A stretch of DNA of 27,812 bases from assembly GCA_038528235.1 (NCBI GenBank), contig JBCBEX010000058.1, positions 1 through 27,812 of the forward strand, in the 5' to 3' direction. Positions within the stretch are counted from its first letter, which is position 1, and each line of letters opens with the position of its first letter. Source of the stretch: JBCBEX01 sp038528235 (GTDB lineage Bacteria; Bacteroidota; Rhodothermia; Rhodothermales; Rubricoccaceae). Below, piece by piece: positions 8,074 to 16,142 of this stretch. The notes under the pieces are model-generated. The model had not been told where the DNA came from, ran no database searches, and saw only the letters and a list, made by a program, of their open reading frames with translations. The translations under genes and the position numbers were made by a program.

Positions 8074-9633
8074 GTGTCGAAGCAGGGGGTGCGTCAAGCG
8101 GGGGGAGCGGCTGCGTCTCTCTGCGCTCTGGCTTTGATGCTACAGCTCTTCGCTAGCTGTGCGCCGTCGTCTAAGGATGCCTTTCCGGCGCGTGGAAGCG
8201 GAGCGGAGCGGCCCAACGTCCTGTTCATCCTCGTCGATGACCTGCGCCCGGCGCTCGGGGCCTACGGCGACCAGCGCGCCATCACGCCGCACCTCGACGC
8301 CTTCGCCGAGACAGCTGTGCTCTTTGAGCGCGCCTACATCCACCAGGCGATCTGCGCGCCGTCGCGGGCGCACCTGATGACCGGCCTCCGCCCCGAGGCG
8401 CTCGGGTGGTACGACATCGGCCCGCGCGTAAGCGAGACGCACCCCGACCACACCACGCTCCCCCAGCGCTTCCGCGAGGCGGGCTACACGACGGTCGCCG
8501 TGCGGGGCAAGGTCTACCACCACGGCGACGACGACCCCGAGGGCTGGACGCGCCGCGTCGAGACAGAGCGGGAAGGGGGGCTGCGCGGCTTCATGTCGGA
8601 GGAGGGCCGTGCGCTCGAAGCGCGGCCCGGCAGCCAGCGCGGTGGGCGCGGCCCAGCGTGGGAGCGCGCCGACGCCCCGGACAGCCTCTACCGCACCACG
8701 CGCGTCGCCGAGGCCGCCATCGACGAACTCGCAGGGTTGGCCGAGGCGGACGCGCCGTTCTTCCTCGCCGTCGGGTTCCGCAAGCCGCACCTCGCCTTCA
8801 TCGCGCCCGAGTGGGCATGGGCGACGCACGACACTACCGACTGGAGCCCGCCTCCCAACGCCGCACCGCCCGACGGCATGCCCGAGATCGCGGCTACCAC
8901 TTTCGGCGAGCTGCGGCGCTACGCCAAGACCCCCGCCGAGGGGCCCGTCCCCGACTCGACCGCGCGCCTGCTGCGCCAGGGCTACTACGCCGCGACGACG
9001 TTCGTGGACCACGAGTTTGGTCGCATCCTCGACGCGCTCGACGCTGAGGGCCTCGCCGACAACACCATCGTCGTCGTGTGGGGCGATCACGGCTACAAGC
9101 TCGGGGAATACGGGCTCTGGGTGAAGCACACCCACTTCGAGGTCGACAACCGCATCCCGCTCCTCGTGCGCGCGCCGGGCCACGGCATCGCTGGCGCACG
9201 GGTACCGGGGCTCGTCGAGACCGTGGACGTCTACCCGACCCTGGCCGATCTCGCTGGGCTGGACGGCCCGGACGCCTTTCCCGACACGCCGGTGCAGGGC
9301 ACGAGCTTCGTGCCGCTCCTCGCCGACCCCGAGCGCCCGTGGAAGCGCGCCGCGTTCTGGCACTATCCGCGCTTTCTCGGCGACACAACCCGCACCACGA
9401 TAGGTCGCTCGGTACGAACCGAGCGCGTCCGCTACACCGAGTGGACGCACCTGGCGAGCGGCGAGGTCGTCGCCCGCGAACTCTACGACCACGATGTCGA
9501 CCCGCTCGAAACCCGCAACGTCGCCGACGACCCGGCCTACGCCGCGCTCGCCCGCGAGGCCGCCGCTGCGCTCGCCGCTGGCCCCGACGCAGCCCTCCCG
9601 CCTTTGCTCACGTCTGACGCCCCCGCGCCATGA
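8074..9633 (+). CDS. Iduronate-2-sulfatase-like sulfatase, lipoprotein
   Basis: A type I sulfatase of the iduronate-2-sulfatase-like group. From the GTG at 8074 it has 519 residues and a lipoprotein signal ending in 'LMLQLFASC', so it should be anchored to a membrane. 'NVLFILVDDLRPALGAYGD' supplies metal-binding Asp residues, C94-A-P-S-R is the active-site motif whose Cys becomes formylglycine, and 'VRGKVYHHG' and 'GFRKPHLAFIAPE' are hallmarks of iduronate-2-sulfatases. 'VVVWGDHGYKLGEYGLWVKH' carries the second metal-site cluster. The frame is open back to an ATG at 7960, one base past the lyase stop; I prefer 8074 (or GTG 8089) because the earlier starts put an over-long tail before the signal and the ATG at 8038 lies in a hairpin loop. 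Its stop overlaps the next gene by four bases (ATGA). Substrate is presumably a 2-O-sulfated uronate. Confidence 0.87.
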   Translation: MSKQGVRQAGGAAASLCALALMLQLFASCAPSSKDAFPARGSGAERPNVLFILVDDLRPALGAYGDQRAITPHLDAFAETAVLFERAYIHQAICAPSRAHLMTGLRPEALGWYDIGPRVSETHPDHTTLPQRFREAGYTTVAVRGKVYHHGDDDPEGWTRRVETEREGGLRGFMSEEGRALEARPGSQRGGRGPAWERADAPDSLYRTTRVAEAAIDELAGLAEADAPFFLAVGFRKPHLAFIAPEWAWATHDTTDWSPPPNAAPPDGMPEIAATTFGELRRYAKTPAEGPVPDSTARLLRQGYYAATTFVDHEFGRILDALDAEGLADNTIVVVWGDHGYKLGEYGLWVKHTHFEVDNRIPLLVRAPGHGIAGARVPGLVETVDVYPTLADLAGLDGPDAFPDTPVQGTSFVPLLADPERPWKRAAFWHYPRFLGDTTRTTIGRSVRTERVRYTEWTHLASGEVVARELYDHDVDPLETRNVADDPAYAALAREAAAALAAGPDAALPPLLTSDAPAP

Positions 9634-11288
9634 CCACACGATCCCTGACAACCCATTTCCTCGCGCTGCTCGCCTTGCTCGCCAGCGTGCCCGTCACTGT
9701 CGCCCAGTCGACCGCGGCCGACGACACTGACCCGCCCTACGTCACCTCGCCGCCAACGCCGACGGGCTTCTACGCCTCGGCGGACTTCGAGCCAGTGCCC
9801 GCGCCCGCCTTCGTCGCGGACGCGTGGACCCCCGAGGCCGCCGCCGCGCAGGAGGAGGCGGCCTGGGCGATGGTGCCCGCGATCCTGGCTCGCGTCGAAC
9901 TGCCGCGTATCCCCGACCGCGACTGCGTTGTGACCAACTACGGCGCTAGCCCCGACTCCACCGCCGCCGACGACCGACCTGCCATCCTCGCCGCGCTCGA
10001 CGCTTGCGCCGAGGCAGGGGGCGGGCGCGTGGTGGTGCCGCCGGGCGACTACCTCTCGAACGGGCCGATCCACTTCCGCGACCGCATCGCGCTCCACCTC
10101 GAAGACGGGGCGACCCTGCGCTTCGGGGCGGACCCGACGATGTACGAGCCGCTCGTGCGCGGCTTCTTCGAGGGCGTCGAACTCTACAACTACTCCCCGC
10201 TGCTCTATGCCGACGGCCTCCAAGACATCGCCATCACTGGCGCTGGCATCATCGACGGCCAGGCCGACGCCTTCTGGTGGCAGTGGAAGGACCTCGACGC
10301 GCCGCGCCGCGAGCGCCTCCAGGAGACGCCGCCCAACAAGCCGCTGCTGCGCCAGATGGGGAACGACCAGGTGCCCGTCGCCGCGCGCATCTTCGGAGCG
10401 GGCACCTTCGACGCGGATGGCGACGGCACCGACGACGGCGACGGCCAGCAGCGCTACCTCCGGCCCAGCCTCGTGCAGTTCATCGAGTCCGAGCGCATCC
10501 TCATCGAGGGCGTCACCCTGAAAAACAGCCCCTTCTGGACGGTTCACCCCGTGCTGTGCGAGAGCGTCACCGTCCGCGGCACGACGATCCGCCACGGCAC
10601 CACCAACGACGACGGCATCGATCCCGAGAACAGCCGCTACGTGCTTATCGAGGACAACGACATCTTCACCGACGACGACCCCATCGCCCTCAAGGCCGGG
10701 CGCGACGCCGACGGTCGGCGGCGACCCTCGACGGCGTTCGTCGTCATTCGCAACAACAAGCTGCACTCGCGGCTCGGCGGGGCCATGTCGATCGGCTCCG
10801 AGATGTCGGGCGGCGTGGAGTGGGTGTTCATCGAGAACAATGTGGGCACCAACGAGCGCGGGCGCGGGCTCTACCTCAAGAGCAACCTCGACCGCGGCGG
10901 CTTCATGCGCCACATCTACGTCCGCGATCTCGACCTGACGGACGCCGTGATCGGCTTCGGCGTCACCAACGACTACCACTCGTGGCGCGGGACCGTCTTT
11001 CCGACCGACGTGCACGACCTCTTCCTGCGCGACGTGCGCATCTGGAACGCCGACCGCGTGGCGCTGCAGCTCGTGGGCCACCCCGACGCACACGTGCGCC
11101 GCGTGTGGATGCGAGACGTCTTGATCCGCGGCGACGCAACCCTGGAGGCCCCAGTCTTGGAGAACACCGACCTCGTGCTCACCGACGGCGTGACGATCCG
11201 CGGCGTGCCGTTCGAGGCCGCCGGTGACACCGGCGGCGAGGCCTTCGACGCCGATGCCGCCTTCGGCGTGGAGCCGACCGACGGCTGA
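9630..11288 (+). CDS. Secreted GH28-like beta-helix protein (polygalacturonase family)
   Basis: A 552-residue protein with a Sec signal ('FLALLALLASVPVTVAQS') and a right-handed beta-helix of the pectate-lyase/GH28 type. The helix starts with 'VTNYGASPDSTAADDRPAIL' and 'GGGRVVVPPGDYLSNGPI'. GH28 landmarks are present as N326-D-D328-G-I-D (canonical NTDGID), D349-D350-P-I-A-L-K, and 'RGLYLKSN' for the RIK motif. The usual G-H-G-x-S-I-G-S is here G-G-A-M-S-I-G-S with G384 where the His is expected. The family hydrolyses alpha-linked galacturonic or other uronic bonds. The acidic triad is intact, so activity is likely, but the missing His suggests an altered substrate. The start codon overlaps the upstream sulfatase stop, so translation is probably coupled. 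Confidence 0.85.
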   Translation: MTTRSLTTHFLALLALLASVPVTVAQSTAADDTDPPYVTSPPTPTGFYASADFEPVPAPAFVADAWTPEAAAAQEEAAWAMVPAILARVELPRIPDRDCVVTNYGASPDSTAADDRPAILAALDACAEAGGGRVVVPPGDYLSNGPIHFRDRIALHLEDGATLRFGADPTMYEPLVRGFFEGVELYNYSPLLYADGLQDIAITGAGIIDGQADAFWWQWKDLDAPRRERLQETPPNKPLLRQMGNDQVPVAARIFGAGTFDADGDGTDDGDGQQRYLRPSLVQFIESERILIEGVTLKNSPFWTVHPVLCESVTVRGTTIRHGTTNDDGIDPENSRYVLIEDNDIFTDDDPIALKAGRDADGRRRPSTAFVVIRNNKLHSRLGGAMSIGSEMSGGVEWVFIENNVGTNERGRGLYLKSNLDRGGFMRHIYVRDLDLTDAVIGFGVTNDYHSWRGTVFPTDVHDLFLRDVRIWNADRVALQLVGHPDAHVRRVWMRDVLIRGDATLEAPVLENTDLVLTDGVTIRGVPFEAAGDTGGEAFDADAAFGVEPTDG

Positions 11289-11320
11289 CCGCTTCCCCCT
11301 CGACTCTACGCCCTCGCTCC

Positions 11321-13117
11321 ATGCTCGGTCTCGCGCTCCTCGACTGGCTCGTCCTCGGCGTCTACATCGCCGGGATCACCTGGCTCGGCCTGTGGGTCAG
11401 CCGCTCCGTCGCCACCACGGGCGACTACTTCATGGGCGGGCGGCGCTTCGGGCGGCTCTTCATGGTCGCGCAGGCCTTCGGGACCGGCACGCGCACGAGC
11501 CAGGTCGTCGCCGTGAGCGGGACCGCCGCGCAGGTCGGCTTCGCCGGGATCTGGGTGCAGTGGATGTATCTCTTCTCGACGCCCTTCTTCTGGCTCTTAG
11601 CGCCGGTCTACCGGCGGCTGCGCTACATCACCATCGGCGACTTCTTCGAGCACCGCTACGGCGCCTCGATGGGCGCGGCCTACGCGGCGGTTGGGCTGGC
11701 CTACTTCGCCGTCACGACGGGCGTGATGCTCAAAGGCGCGGGCGTCACCGTCGAGGCCATCACTGCCGGGGCGGTCACGACCGAGATGGCGGTCGTCGGG
11801 ATGATGCTCTTCTTCCTGGCGTACAGCCTGCTCGGCGGGCTCGTGGCGGCCGTCACCACGCAGGCCGTGCAGGGGCTCTTCATCCTGCTGCTGAGCTTCA
11901 TGCTGATCCCGTTCGCGCTGAGTGCAGCGGGCGGGCTGTCCGAGGCCCAGGCGGCGCTGCCCGCCTCGGTCGACTGGTTCGGGCTCTTCGCCAACACCGA
12001 GATCACCGGCTTCTACGTGGTGATGGGCGTCATCAACGCGCTCGTCGGCGTGACCGTGCAGCCGCACCACATGGCCATCAACGGCGCGGGCAAGGACGAG
12101 GTGTCGTGCCGGACCGGCTGGACGTACGGCAACTTTCTCAAACGCTTCGCCACGCTCGGCTGGGCCTTCTCGGGCATCTTCATCACCGCGGCGTTCCTCG
12201 CGACCGACGGTACGGACCTCGTGACGGCCGACCGCGGCGAGCGCGAGATGGCCTTCGGGCTGGCCGCACGCGCCTTCCTCCCGGCGGGCCTGGTCGGCCT
12301 CTTGCTTGCAGCCGTCGTGGCGGCGGTCGTGGCGAGCGCAAGCGGGTTCATGACCGGCGGCTCGGCGCTCTTCACCCGCAACTTCTACCGGCGCTACCTC
12401 CGGCCCGCCGAATCCGAGCGGCACTACCTCAACGTGGGTCGTGTGGCGTCGGTGTTCGTCGTGGCGACGGGCGTGGCGACGGCGCTGCTGCTGCCGAGTG
12501 TGCTCGACGGCCTGGAATGGGTGTGGCGCATCATGGCTTTCCTCGGCATCGCCTTCTGGCTGGCGATCTTCTGGCGCCGCGCCAATCGCTACGGCGCCTG
12601 GGCGTCGCTCGTCGCCGCCTCGGCGTGCGCTGCCGTGACGACGGCGCTCGGCTGGAGCTTCCCCGCCCAGATCGCGCTCTACCTCCCGGTCGGCATCGCC
12701 TGCATGGTGGGCGCGAGCCTCGTCACGCCGCCCGAGGACGAGGCCGCGCTCAACACGTTCTACTCGCTCCTGCGTACGCCTGTCGGCGAGGAGGCCCAGC
12801 TCCGCGAGGCGGGCATCGAGACCATCCACGAGCGACAGGATCACGAAGTTGAGCGCGAAGCGGTGACGGCCAGTACGGACGGCGAAAGCGCGACGGTGCC
12901 CACACTCGACGATCCCACACCGGAGCACGTCCCGCTGCTCTCCGACGACGTCGCCGCGCGCCGCGGCGAGAGTCTGCTGCTCGTCAATCTCCTGTCGCTC
13001 GGCGACCGGTTCTCGGTGGCCCGCTACCGCGCTGACCTGGGCGGCTTCCTCGTCGCCTGGGGCCTCGTAGCAGGCTTCCTAGTCCTGGCGCTTGCCCTGA
13101 CTGCCTGGCTCGGCTGA
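11321..13117 (+). CDS. SSS-family sodium:solute symporter
   Basis: A 598-residue integral membrane protein of the sodium:solute symporter family. It starts in the membrane ('LALLDWLVLGVYIAGITWLG') without a cleaved signal. It shows the family signatures 'TTGDYFMGGRRFGRLFM', 'FGTGTRTSQVVAVSG' and 'YITIGDFFEHRYG', with around 13-14 hydrophobic segments. After the core transporter, residues 475-565 or so are hydrophilic and acidic, followed by one final hydrophobic helix ('FLVAWGLVAGFLVLALALTA'). It is the only transporter in the cluster, placed between the extracellular GH28 protein and the cytoplasmic beta-glucuronidase. It probably imports uronates or small glycuronides with Na+. Substrate is inferred from neighbours, not from the sequence. 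Confidence 0.9.
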   Translation: MLGLALLDWLVLGVYIAGITWLGLWVSRSVATTGDYFMGGRRFGRLFMVAQAFGTGTRTSQVVAVSGTAAQVGFAGIWVQWMYLFSTPFFWLLAPVYRRLRYITIGDFFEHRYGASMGAAYAAVGLAYFAVTTGVMLKGAGVTVEAITAGAVTTEMAVVGMMLFFLAYSLLGGLVAAVTTQAVQGLFILLLSFMLIPFALSAAGGLSEAQAALPASVDWFGLFANTEITGFYVVMGVINALVGVTVQPHHMAINGAGKDEVSCRTGWTYGNFLKRFATLGWAFSGIFITAAFLATDGTDLVTADRGEREMAFGLAARAFLPAGLVGLLLAAVVAAVVASASGFMTGGSALFTRNFYRRYLRPAESERHYLNVGRVASVFVVATGVATALLLPSVLDGLEWVWRIMAFLGIAFWLAIFWRRANRYGAWASLVAASACAAVTTALGWSFPAQIALYLPVGIACMVGASLVTPPEDEAALNTFYSLLRTPVGEEAQLREAGIETIHERQDHEVEREAVTASTDGESATVPTLDDPTPEHVPLLSDDVAARRGESLLLVNLLSLGDRFSVARYRADLGGFLVAWGLVAGFLVLALALTAWLG

Positions 13118-13177
13118 CGGGCTTCCCCCCAACGATTTTTATCCCCCTGACTGTGCGCTGCTTCAGCGTCTCTCTCC

Positions 13178-15004
13178 ATGCTACGTCCCGTATCCGGCCC
13201 TCACCGTCTTGCACTCGACCAGTCCGGCTTTTGGAACTTTAAGGCCGACCCCAACGATGTGGGCCCCAACTCGGAAGACGGTGTCGGAGCCGAGGAATGG
13301 TTTCTGGGCATGGCCGAGACCGACCAGGTCCTCGCCCTGCCCGGAACGTGGAACGAGCAGCTGAGCGAGCAGGGCCTAGCCGACTATGTTGGGGCGGCTT
13401 GGCTCTCGCGCGAGGTCTTCGTGCCGGTTTCGATGGAAGAGCAGCGCATCTTCCTCCGTGTCGGCTCCGCCGACTATCAGGTACAGGTCTGGGTCAACGG
13501 TGCGAACTGCGGCACAAGTACAGCAGCTTTCCTACCGTTCGACGTGGAGATCACCGAGCACGTCACGCCCGGCCGCAAGGCGATGGTGGTGTTGCGCGTG
13601 GACAACCGCGCCGACGCCGACTCCATCCCCCAGGGCATCGCGTCGCACGAGTTCGCCGAGCCGAAGGAGCGTGGGGCCCGCGCCGAGCATTATCCACCCG
13701 CGCGCTACGATTTCTTCCCGTACGGTGGCGTCCACAGGCCCGTGGTGCTCTACAGCCTTGCCCCGGCGTTCATCGAGGACGTGCATGTGACCACTGCGCT
13801 CGGCGACGCGGGCAGCGCGACCGTGTCCGTCGAAATGCAGGTGGCAGGCCCCGCCGCGTTCGTGGAGGCCACCCTGATCGGCGAGGGAGTGATGCTGGCC
13901 GAGGAGGTCGCGGTTGAGGAAGGACGTGCCCGTGTTCGTTTTGACCTCGCCGCACCCCGCTTGTGGGGCCCGGCAGACCCCTACCTCTATGCGCTCTCGC
14001 TCAGCCTCATCGACGCGGCGCGAGGGGAGTGCGATGCCTACACGTTGCCCGTCGGCGTGCGCGAGGTACGAGTGGCCGGAACGAAGCTGCTGCTCAACGG
14101 CGAGCCTGTCTTTCTGCGTGGCTTCGGCAAGCACGAAGACTTTGCCGTGCTCGGTAAGGCGGTGAGTCTACCGCTCATCGTCAAGGACTTCGAACTGCTC
14201 GCCTGGACCGGCGCGAACTCGTTTCGGACGAGTCACTACCCCTACGCCGAGGACTGGCTCGACGAGGCCGACCGCCGCGGCGTGCTCGTGATCGACGAGG
14301 TGCCGGCGGTGAGTCTCAACCACAGCAAGACCACGGACGCCACGCAGGCTGCGCACCGTGAGGCCATCCGCGCGCTAATCGCCCGCGACAAAAACCACCC
14401 GTCGGTGATCGCCTGGGCCATCGGCAACGAGCCAGGGCTGTCGGGCGAGCCGGAGTCGGGCGAGCCCATCGCGCACGCCTACTGGGCCCCGCTCTTCGAC
14501 GAGACGCGTCGCCACGACCCGACGCGCCCGGTGACGGTCCCCACGCACGGTCCACACCCCGGGAAGGTGCTCTACCCGCTCTGCGACTTCGTGAGCCTCA
14601 ACCGCTACTACGGCTGGTACTCCGAGCCAGGCCAACTAGACCGTGGCCTCGCTCGCCTCGAAGCCGAACTCGACGACATCGCCGAGGCCCACGGCAAGCC
14701 CATCATGCTCACCGAGTTTGGGGCCGACACCGTGGCCGGGCTGCATGCGACCACCATGGTGCAGTTCACCGAGGAGTTCCAGGCCGAGTTGATCTGCCGC
14801 TACGTCCGCGCCATCGCCGCGCACCCGAGCGGTTGCGGCGCACACGTGTGGAACTTTGCCGACTTCAGGACCCCGCAGAACTACCGCCGCGTGGTGCTCA
14901 ACCTCAAGGGCGTCTTCACCCGTGACCGCCAGCCGAAGCGCGCTGCGTTCGTCCTCCGCGACCTCTGGCACGACCTGTCTGCTCTCGCCCGCCCGCAGTT
15001 CTAG
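13178..15004 (+). CDS. uidA: Beta-glucuronidase, GH2
   Basis: A 608-residue GH2 enzyme, about the length of E. coli GUS (603). It has the N-terminal jelly-roll sugar-binding domain ('DYVGAAWLSREVFVP'), the immunoglobulin-like domain, and the TIM barrel. 'ARDKNHPSVIAWAIGNEPG' carries the acid/base E418, 'SLNRYYGWYS' is the GUS signature, and 'MLTEFGADTVAGLH' carries the nucleophile E513. The N-x-K pair that recognises the uronate carboxylate is present as N575-L-K577, followed by 'GVFTRDRQPK', which separates glucuronidases from beta-galactosidases. There is no signal peptide, so it works in the cytoplasm on imported glucuronides and releases glucuronate for UxaC two genes downstream. The gap to the upstream symporter is 60 bases and to the downstream FGE gene 34 bases. 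Confidence 0.93.
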   Translation: MLRPVSGPHRLALDQSGFWNFKADPNDVGPNSEDGVGAEEWFLGMAETDQVLALPGTWNEQLSEQGLADYVGAAWLSREVFVPVSMEEQRIFLRVGSADYQVQVWVNGANCGTSTAAFLPFDVEITEHVTPGRKAMVVLRVDNRADADSIPQGIASHEFAEPKERGARAEHYPPARYDFFPYGGVHRPVVLYSLAPAFIEDVHVTTALGDAGSATVSVEMQVAGPAAFVEATLIGEGVMLAEEVAVEEGRARVRFDLAAPRLWGPADPYLYALSLSLIDAARGECDAYTLPVGVREVRVAGTKLLLNGEPVFLRGFGKHEDFAVLGKAVSLPLIVKDFELLAWTGANSFRTSHYPYAEDWLDEADRRGVLVIDEVPAVSLNHSKTTDATQAAHREAIRALIARDKNHPSVIAWAIGNEPGLSGEPESGEPIAHAYWAPLFDETRRHDPTRPVTVPTHGPHPGKVLYPLCDFVSLNRYYGWYSEPGQLDRGLARLEAELDDIAEAHGKPIMLTEFGADTVAGLHATTMVQFTEEFQAELICRYVRAIAAHPSGCGAHVWNFADFRTPQNYRRVVLNLKGVFTRDRQPKRAAFVLRDLWHDLSALARPQF

Positions 15005-15038
15005 CCCGGCCTAGCGTTTCCTCCCCATTGTTCCTCCC

Positions 15039-16124
15039 ATGGCCACGCGCTCGCAATTCAAGCGTCGAATGCCTCGTTCTTCCCGACCCGGTCAGTGGCG
15101 TGTGGAGGGCGTCCTCGTACGTCTGCGCACCATCGTAGGACTGGTGTTGCTCGTGGGAGCGACGGCTGGCTGTGGCGAGGACACCACTCTCTCTAATCGT
15201 GCTGAGGTCACCCCTGCGCGCGTAGCCTCGGTACCCGTAGCCTCGGTACCCGTAGCCGCACCGGACGGCCTCGAGATCCCGGTAGGCATGGTCTACGTGC
15301 CGGGTGGGCAGACGCTGATCGGCGCGGAGGCAGCCCTGCCGGGCCTTGCTCACGAACGGCCTACGTTCGAGGCGGAGGTAGTCCCGTTCTTCCTCGACCA
15401 GAGCCCCGTGACGGTCGCGCGTTTCCGGTCGTTCGTCGAGGCTACGGGCTACGAGACGCAAGCCGAAGGCTTCGGCGACGCGGGTGTTCTCGACCGGGAG
15501 ACAGGCGCATGGACGCTCGCGGCCGGAGCGAACTGGCAACGGCCGCTCGGCCCCGACGAGCCTCCTGCGCCTGAAGACCATCCTGTCACGCAGGTGTCGT
15601 GGAACGACGCCCAAGCCCACTGTGCCTGGACAGGCGGACGCCTCCCGACGGAGGCCGAGTGGGAGCACGCCGCGCGGGGCGCGCGCAACCGCGCCGGACC
15701 TTACCCGTGGGGCGGCGCCGACGCACAGGAGGCGACCGAGGAACCCGACGAGCACCGGATACGCTACCGTGCCAACACCTGGAACGGGACCTTCCCCGTC
15801 CGTAACACCGGGGCCGATGGCTACCTGCGTACGAGCCCCGTCGCAGCTTTCGGCGCGACTGAACTGGGCCTCACTGACCTAGCTGGAAATGTGTGGGAGT
15901 GGACGGCCTCATGGTACCAGCCGTACCCGCTCCACGCCGACGTTGCACAGCCTCCCACAGGCCCGTCAGGCGAGCCTGAGCGGGTGCAGCGCGGCGGCTC
16001 CTACCTGTGCAACCCGTCGTGGTGCCACGGCTACCGGGTGAGCGCCCGAAGCCACGCCACCCCCGAGACCGCGCTCGAACACGTCGGCTTCCGGTGTGCG
16101 CGTGATCTGCCTGCCTCCTTCTGA
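15039..16124 (+). CDS. Exported formylglycine-generating enzyme (SUMF1 family), lipoprotein
   Basis: This FGE-sulfatase domain protein would oxidise the active-site Cys of type I sulfatases to formylglycine, using O2 and copper. The key stretch 'RGGSYLCNPSWCHGYRVSAR' has both catalytic cysteines, C324 and C329, with the spacing of human FGE C336/C341, and 'GFRCARD' closes the fold. 'GRLPTEAEWEHAARG' and 'LAGNVWEWTASWY' are further family signatures. The N-terminus has a basic region, a hydrophobic stretch and a lipobox 'LLVGATAGC', so the enzyme is predicted to be an exported lipoprotein, whereas many bacterial FGEs are cytoplasmic. A Val/Pro-rich linker with a 15-base tandem repeat follows. 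The start may instead be ATG 15069. It shares a cluster with two sulfatases carrying C-x-P-S-R, the likely clients. A related non-enzymatic SUMF1-fold protein is the alternative, but the two cysteines argue against it. Confidence 0.88.
   Translation: MATRSQFKRRMPRSSRPGQWRVEGVLVRLRTIVGLVLLVGATAGCGEDTTLSNRAEVTPARVASVPVASVPVAAPDGLEIPVGMVYVPGGQTLIGAEAALPGLAHERPTFEAEVVPFFLDQSPVTVARFRSFVEATGYETQAEGFGDAGVLDRETGAWTLAAGANWQRPLGPDEPPAPEDHPVTQVSWNDAQAHCAWTGGRLPTEAEWEHAARGARNRAGPYPWGGADAQEATEEPDEHRIRYRANTWNGTFPVRNTGADGYLRTSPVAAFGATELGLTDLAGNVWEWTASWYQPYPLHADVAQPPTGPSGEPERVQRGGSYLCNPSWCHGYRVSARSHATPETALEHVGFRCARDLPASF
15222..15257. repeat. 15-base tandem repeat in the FGE linker
   Basis: GTAGCCTCGGTACCC is repeated twice and followed by a third GTAGCC, encoding a VASVP-VASVP-VAAP linker just after the lipobox of the FGE-family lipoprotein. 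Its copy number could vary by slippage without a frameshift. Confidence 0.65.
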
Positions 16125-16142
16125 CGTCTGTCTCCCGCACCG

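Noticed and set aside
9537..11093. Long - strand frame opposite the GH28-like gene
   Set aside because: Composition is that of an antisense shadow, while the + strand has a signal peptide and GH28 motifs.
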